A stretch of 10,238 nt of DNA from Bacillota bacterium (GTDB lineage Bacteria > Bacillota > Bacilli > Lactobacillales > Aerococcaceae). The DNA is taken from the NCBI GenBank assembly GCA_023442905.1, contig JAEZWY010000008.1, positions 1 through 10,238 of the forward strand, in the 5' to 3' direction. Positions 7,451-10,238 of this stretch are shown piece after piece (position 1 is the stretch's first letter; every line of letters starts with the position of its first letter). A model generated the notes under the pieces. It did not search any database and was not told the DNA's origin. It saw only the letters and a program-made list of their open reading frames with translations. The position numbers and the translations under genes were made by a program.

Positions 7451-9214
7451 GAAAAAAACACCAAGATTGTATGTACCATTGGACCCGCATCGGAGTCTGT
7501 AGACACTTTAGTTCAACTTATCGAAGCAGGTATGAACGTTGCTCGTTTAAACTTCTCTCATGGGGACCATGCAGAGCATTTAGCACGTATTAACAACATT
7601 CGTGAAGCTTCTGAAAAAACTGGTCGTCGTGTTGCGATTTTACTGGATACTAAAGGTCCTGAAATTCGTACAAACAACATGAAAGACCACAAAGCTGTTA
7701 CTTTGGTTAAAGGTTCTGAAGTTCGCGTTTCAATGAAAGAAGTTGAAGGAGATGAGAAGAAGTTCTCAATCACATATACTGACTTGATCAATGACGTTGA
7801 ATTAGGGTCTCATATCTTAATTGATGATGGTTTGGTTGACTTATTAGTAACTGGTATCGACACTGAAAACAATGAAATCATTACTGAAGTTCAAAATACT
7901 GGTATCATCAAAGATAAAAAAGGTGTTAACGTACCAGGCGTTTCTGTTCAATTGCCAGGTATTACTGAAAAAGATGCAAATGATATCCGTTTCGGTCTAG
8001 AAAATGATATTGATTATATTGCAGCATCATTCGTACGTAAACCAAGTGATGTCTTAGAAATCCGTGAAATTCTAGAAGAAACTGGTAACGAATCAGTTCA
8101 AATCATCCCTAAAATCGAAAACCAGGAAGGTGTAGATAACTTAGACGATATCTTATCTGTATCTGACGGTTTAATGGTTGCTCGTGGTGACTTAGGGGTA
8201 GAAATCCCAGCTGAACAAGTACCAGTTGTACAAAAAGACATGATCCGTAAATGTAACTTAGCTGGTAAACCAGTTATTACAGCTACACAAATGTTAGATT
8301 CAATGCAATCTAACCCACGTCCAACTCGTGCAGAAGCATCTGACGTTGCTAACGCAATCTTTGATGGTACTGACGCAATCATGCTTTCAGGTGAAACTGC
8401 TGCCGGTGACTATCCAGTTGAAGCAGTTCAAACAATGAACCGTATTGCATTAGTAAGTGAAGGACGTAAAGAAGCGAAAACTGACATTGGTTCATTAAAA
8501 CCAAGTACAGAAGGTGACATGGCAGAAGCAATCAGCCAATCTGTTGCTTACACTGCTCGTAGCTTACGCGTTTCAACAATCGTTGCAGCCACTGAATCTG
8601 GTCACACAGCGAAAATGATTTCTAAATATCGTCCAAGTGCTAAAATTATCGCTTTAACTTTCTCTGAAAGCCAAGCACGTAAATTAGTTTTAGCGTGGGG
8701 TGTAGAACCATTTGTTGTTGAAAAACCAGCTTCAACTGACGAAATGATGTCATTAGCAGGTACTGTAGCGAAAGAATCTGGTTACGCTCATGATGGTGAT
8801 ACAATTATTATCTCTGCTGGTGTACCAGTTGGTGAAAAAGGTACTACTAACTTGATGAAAATCCAAGTTATTGGTGAAAAATTAGTATCAGGTTCAGGTA
8901 TCGGAGAAAAATCTGTTGTTGGTCATGCAGTAGTTGTAGACAATGCAGCAGATGCAGTAGCTAACGTAAAAGCTAACTCTGTATTAGTTGTGAAATCAAC
9001 TGACAACGACTACAATGAAGCAATTAAAAACGCTGCAGCAGTAGTTGTTGAAAAAGGTGGATTAACAAGCCATGCAGCAGTATTAGGTGTAGAAAATGGA
9101 ATTCCAGTTGTTGTAGGTGCAGAAAACGCAACTTCTTCAATTGAAAACGGCCAATTAGTAACAGTTGATGCTCGTCGTGGTATCGTTTATAACGGCGCAA
9201 CTACAACTATCTAA
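7448..9214 (+). CDS. pyk: Pyruvate kinase with C-terminal PEP-utiliser domain
   Basis: Pyruvate kinase converts PEP and ADP to pyruvate and ATP, the final step of glycolysis. The 588-residue protein has the A/B barrel region (1 to about 345) with RLNFSHG (33-39), DTKGPEIR (67-74), the active-site signature IIPKIENQEGVDNLDDI (219-235) with Lys222 and Glu224, RGDLGVEIP (246-254) with metal-binding Asp248, and TATQMLDSM (278-286). The C domain spans about 350-475. An extra domain (about 480-588) has the PEP-utiliser phosphohistidine-type motif GGLTSHAA (537-544, His542). This extension is typical of Bacillus and many Lactobacillales and absent from E. coli enzymes. Codon use is strongly biased (GGT, CGT, AAC, TTC, TTA), more so than in dnaE, as expected of a highly expressed glycolytic gene. 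The transcription unit ends at the terminator at 9259-9305. Confidence 0.98.
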   Translation: MEKNTKIVCTIGPASESVDTLVQLIEAGMNVARLNFSHGDHAEHLARINNIREASEKTGRRVAILLDTKGPEIRTNNMKDHKAVTLVKGSEVRVSMKEVEGDEKKFSITYTDLINDVELGSHILIDDGLVDLLVTGIDTENNEIITEVQNTGIIKDKKGVNVPGVSVQLPGITEKDANDIRFGLENDIDYIAASFVRKPSDVLEIREILEETGNESVQIIPKIENQEGVDNLDDILSVSDGLMVARGDLGVEIPAEQVPVVQKDMIRKCNLAGKPVITATQMLDSMQSNPRPTRAEASDVANAIFDGTDAIMLSGETAAGDYPVEAVQTMNRIALVSEGRKEAKTDIGSLKPSTEGDMAEAISQSVAYTARSLRVSTIVAATESGHTAKMISKYRPSAKIIALTFSESQARKLVLAWGVEPFVVEKPASTDEMMSLAGTVAKESGYAHDGDTIIISAGVPVGEKGTTNLMKIQVIGEKLVSGSGIGEKSVVGHAVVVDNAADAVANVKANSVLVVKSTDNDYNEAIKNAAAVVVEKGGLTSHAAVLGVENGIPVVVGAENATSSIENGQLVTVDARRGIVYNGATTTI

Positions 9215-9258
9215 TCTTGCTTAACCTGAGTCACTAAAATCTATTATTCGGACATTTA

Positions 9259-9305
9259 AAAAGTGTTGACTGAGCTTTCATAGCTTGGTCAGCACTTTTC
9301 TTTTT
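9259..9305 (+). terminator. Rho-independent terminator of pfkA-pyk
   Basis: An 18-base arm (9259-9276, AAAAGTGTTGACTGAGCT) pairs without interruption to 9282-9299 (AGCTTGGTCAGCACTTTT), with three G-U pairs and the 5-base loop TTCAT. The tail CTTTTT follows, and with the end of the stem it forms TTTTCTTTTT (9296-9305). It lies 44 bases after the pyk stop and separates this operon from aroC. The flank on the other strand is only weakly T-rich, so it is mainly a + strand terminator. Confidence 0.92.
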
Positions 9306-9371
9306 CCAAAAATGATACATTATATTAGATTATTCGAGGGAATCTTCATTATTTTCTAATTTTTGTGTAAA

Positions 9372-9405
9372 TATAATTGCTCCAGTAGGAAATAAAGGCT
9401 AAAAT
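9372..9405 (+). promoter_or_regulatory. Candidate aroC promoters
   Basis: TTGCTC (9377-9382) and TAAAAT (9400-9405, 5 of 6 to the -10) are 17 bases apart and would start transcription near 9412, about 30 bases before the aroC ATG. Overlapping the -35 is a perfect TATAAT (9372-9377), which lacks a good -35 at the right distance. The terminator upstream means aroC needs its own promoter, which supports one of these. The rest of 9306-9441 shows no T-box, riboswitch motif or further gene that I can recognise. Confidence 0.45.
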
Positions 9406-9441
9406 GAATAAGAGAAATTGAAAATTAGGAGGAAACAGTAC

Positions 9442-10238
9442 ATGCTACGTTTCATTACAGCTGGCGAATCACATGGTCCATTAGAAACTGCGATCATTGA
9501 AGGCGTTCCGGCAAACTTACCAATCGATATAGATAAAATCAACGAGAATCTTGCTCGCCGCCAAATGGGTTATGGTGCAGGAAATCGTATGAAAATTGAA
9601 AAAGACCAAGTGCGTATCACATCAGGTGTGCGTCACGGTTTAACTTTAGGTTCACCAATTACTTTAATTGTTGAAAATAGAGACTTTAAAAAATGGACGG
9701 AAATTATGAGCGCAGAAGATGTAGAAGATGGTATTAAAAAACGTCGTACAGTACATCATCCACGCCCCGGCCATGCTGATTTAGTTGGTGGAATCAAATA
9801 CGGTTTTAAAGATTTACGTAACGTTTTAGAGCGTTCATCTGCTCGTGAAACAACGATGCGTGTAGCCGTTGGTTCAATTGCCCAACAAATCTTAGATGGC
9901 CTTGATATTGAAATCATCGCTTATGTTAAAGCTTTAGGTGGCGTTGAAGGTAAGGTTGATGCAACAAGTCTTTCTTATGAAGAAATCCGTCAAACAACGG
10001 ATGAATCAGAATTAAAAATGATTGACCATTCAATTGATGAAGAAATCAAAGCGAAAATTGACCAAGCGAAAAAAGATGGGACTACTTTAGGTGGGGTTAT
10101 CGAAGTGATCGCTAAAAATGTTCCTGCTGGTTTGGGTTCGTACACACACTGGGACAAGAAATTAGACGCTAAATTAGTAGGTGCTATGGTCTCGATTAAT
10201 GCCTTTAAAGCGGCTGAAATCGGTGACGGTGTTGAAGT
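9442..10238 (+). CDS. aroC: AroC, chorismate synthase (3'-truncated by window edge)
   Basis: Chorismate synthase turns 5-enolpyruvylshikimate 3-phosphate into chorismate, using reduced FMN, at the end of the shikimate pathway. The frame is open from the ATG at 9442 to the window end, giving 265 residues of an expected ~390. AGGAGG (9427-9432) lies 9 bases upstream. Motifs: MLRFITAGESHGP with GESHG (8-12, catalytic His11), ARRQMGYGAGNRMKIEKD (38-55), TSGVRHGLTLGSPITL, HPRPGHADLVGG, LERSSARETTMRVAVGS, and LGSYTHWDKKLDAKL with SINAFK near the visible end. In the second motif most relatives that I recall have GYGRGxRM; here the Arg is Ala46. The gene follows the pfkA-pyk terminator and is probably transcribed separately. 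In many low-GC bacteria aroC is followed by other aro genes, which cannot be seen here. Confidence 0.95.
   Translation, partial: MLRFITAGESHGPLETAIIEGVPANLPIDIDKINENLARRQMGYGAGNRMKIEKDQVRITSGVRHGLTLGSPITLIVENRDFKKWTEIMSAEDVEDGIKKRRTVHHPRPGHADLVGGIKYGFKDLRNVLERSSARETTMRVAVGSIAQQILDGLDIEIIAYVKALGGVEGKVDATSLSYEEIRQTTDESELKMIDHSIDEEIKAKIDQAKKDGTTLGGVIEVIAKNVPAGLGSYTHWDKKLDAKLVGAMVSINAFKAAEIGDGVE

Noticed and set aside
9327..9346. Short inverted repeat AGATT...AATCT after the pyk terminator
   Set aside because: A 5-bp AT-rich pairing is expected by chance in this base composition.
9215..9441. T-box or other riboswitch upstream of aroC
   Set aside because: No T-box core sequence or recognisable riboswitch element is present; the only strong structure is the pyk terminator.

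Overview
The window is about 10.2 kb of ordinary, densely packed housekeeping chromosome from a low-GC Gram-positive bacterium. The pairing of dnaE with pfkA-pyk, the AT-rich base composition, strong AGGAGG-type ribosome binding sites, a pyruvate kinase with the extra C-terminal PEP-utiliser domain, and a DnaE whose PHP domain has lost its metal ligands all point to Lactobacillales. Aerococcaceae or Carnobacteriaceae is my best guess, at low confidence. All seven genes lie on the + strand. I see no mobile element, CRISPR array, tRNA or rRNA.

Layout. Positions 1-570 hold the 3' part of ruvA; its first ~22 codons lie before the window. After a 46-base gap containing a hairpin comes ruvB (617-1678). 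queA follows with no spacer (1679-2800), using a TTG start. dnaE (2852-6343) starts 51 bases later at an ATG behind a very strong Shine-Dalgarno sequence. A 102-base gap (6344-6445) carries a convincing extended -10 promoter for pfkA (6446-7417) and pyk (7448-9214). This pair ends at a strong rho-independent terminator (9259-9305). The remaining intergenic DNA holds promoter candidates for aroC, which begins at 9442 and runs off the window end at 10238.

How the genes work together. RuvA and RuvB form the Holliday-junction branch-migration motor. QueA makes epoxyqueuosine in tRNA. DnaE is a DNA polymerase III alpha subunit that in this group works beside PolC. PfkA and Pyk catalyse the committed and the last ATP-yielding steps of glycolysis. 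AroC makes chorismate, and its pathway consumes PEP, the substrate of Pyk. The window joins two blocks known from Firmicutes: ruvA-ruvB-queA (usually followed by tgt and yajC, absent here) and dnaE-pfkA-pyk.

I did not find an undescribed system. The observations most worth checking are residue-level oddities (an Arg-to-Ala change in a signature motif of AroC, an altered acidic pin in RuvA, a C-terminal tail on QueA), the intercistronic hairpin before ruvB, and the linkage of dnaE to a pyruvate kinase whose C-terminal domain carries an intact TSH motif.
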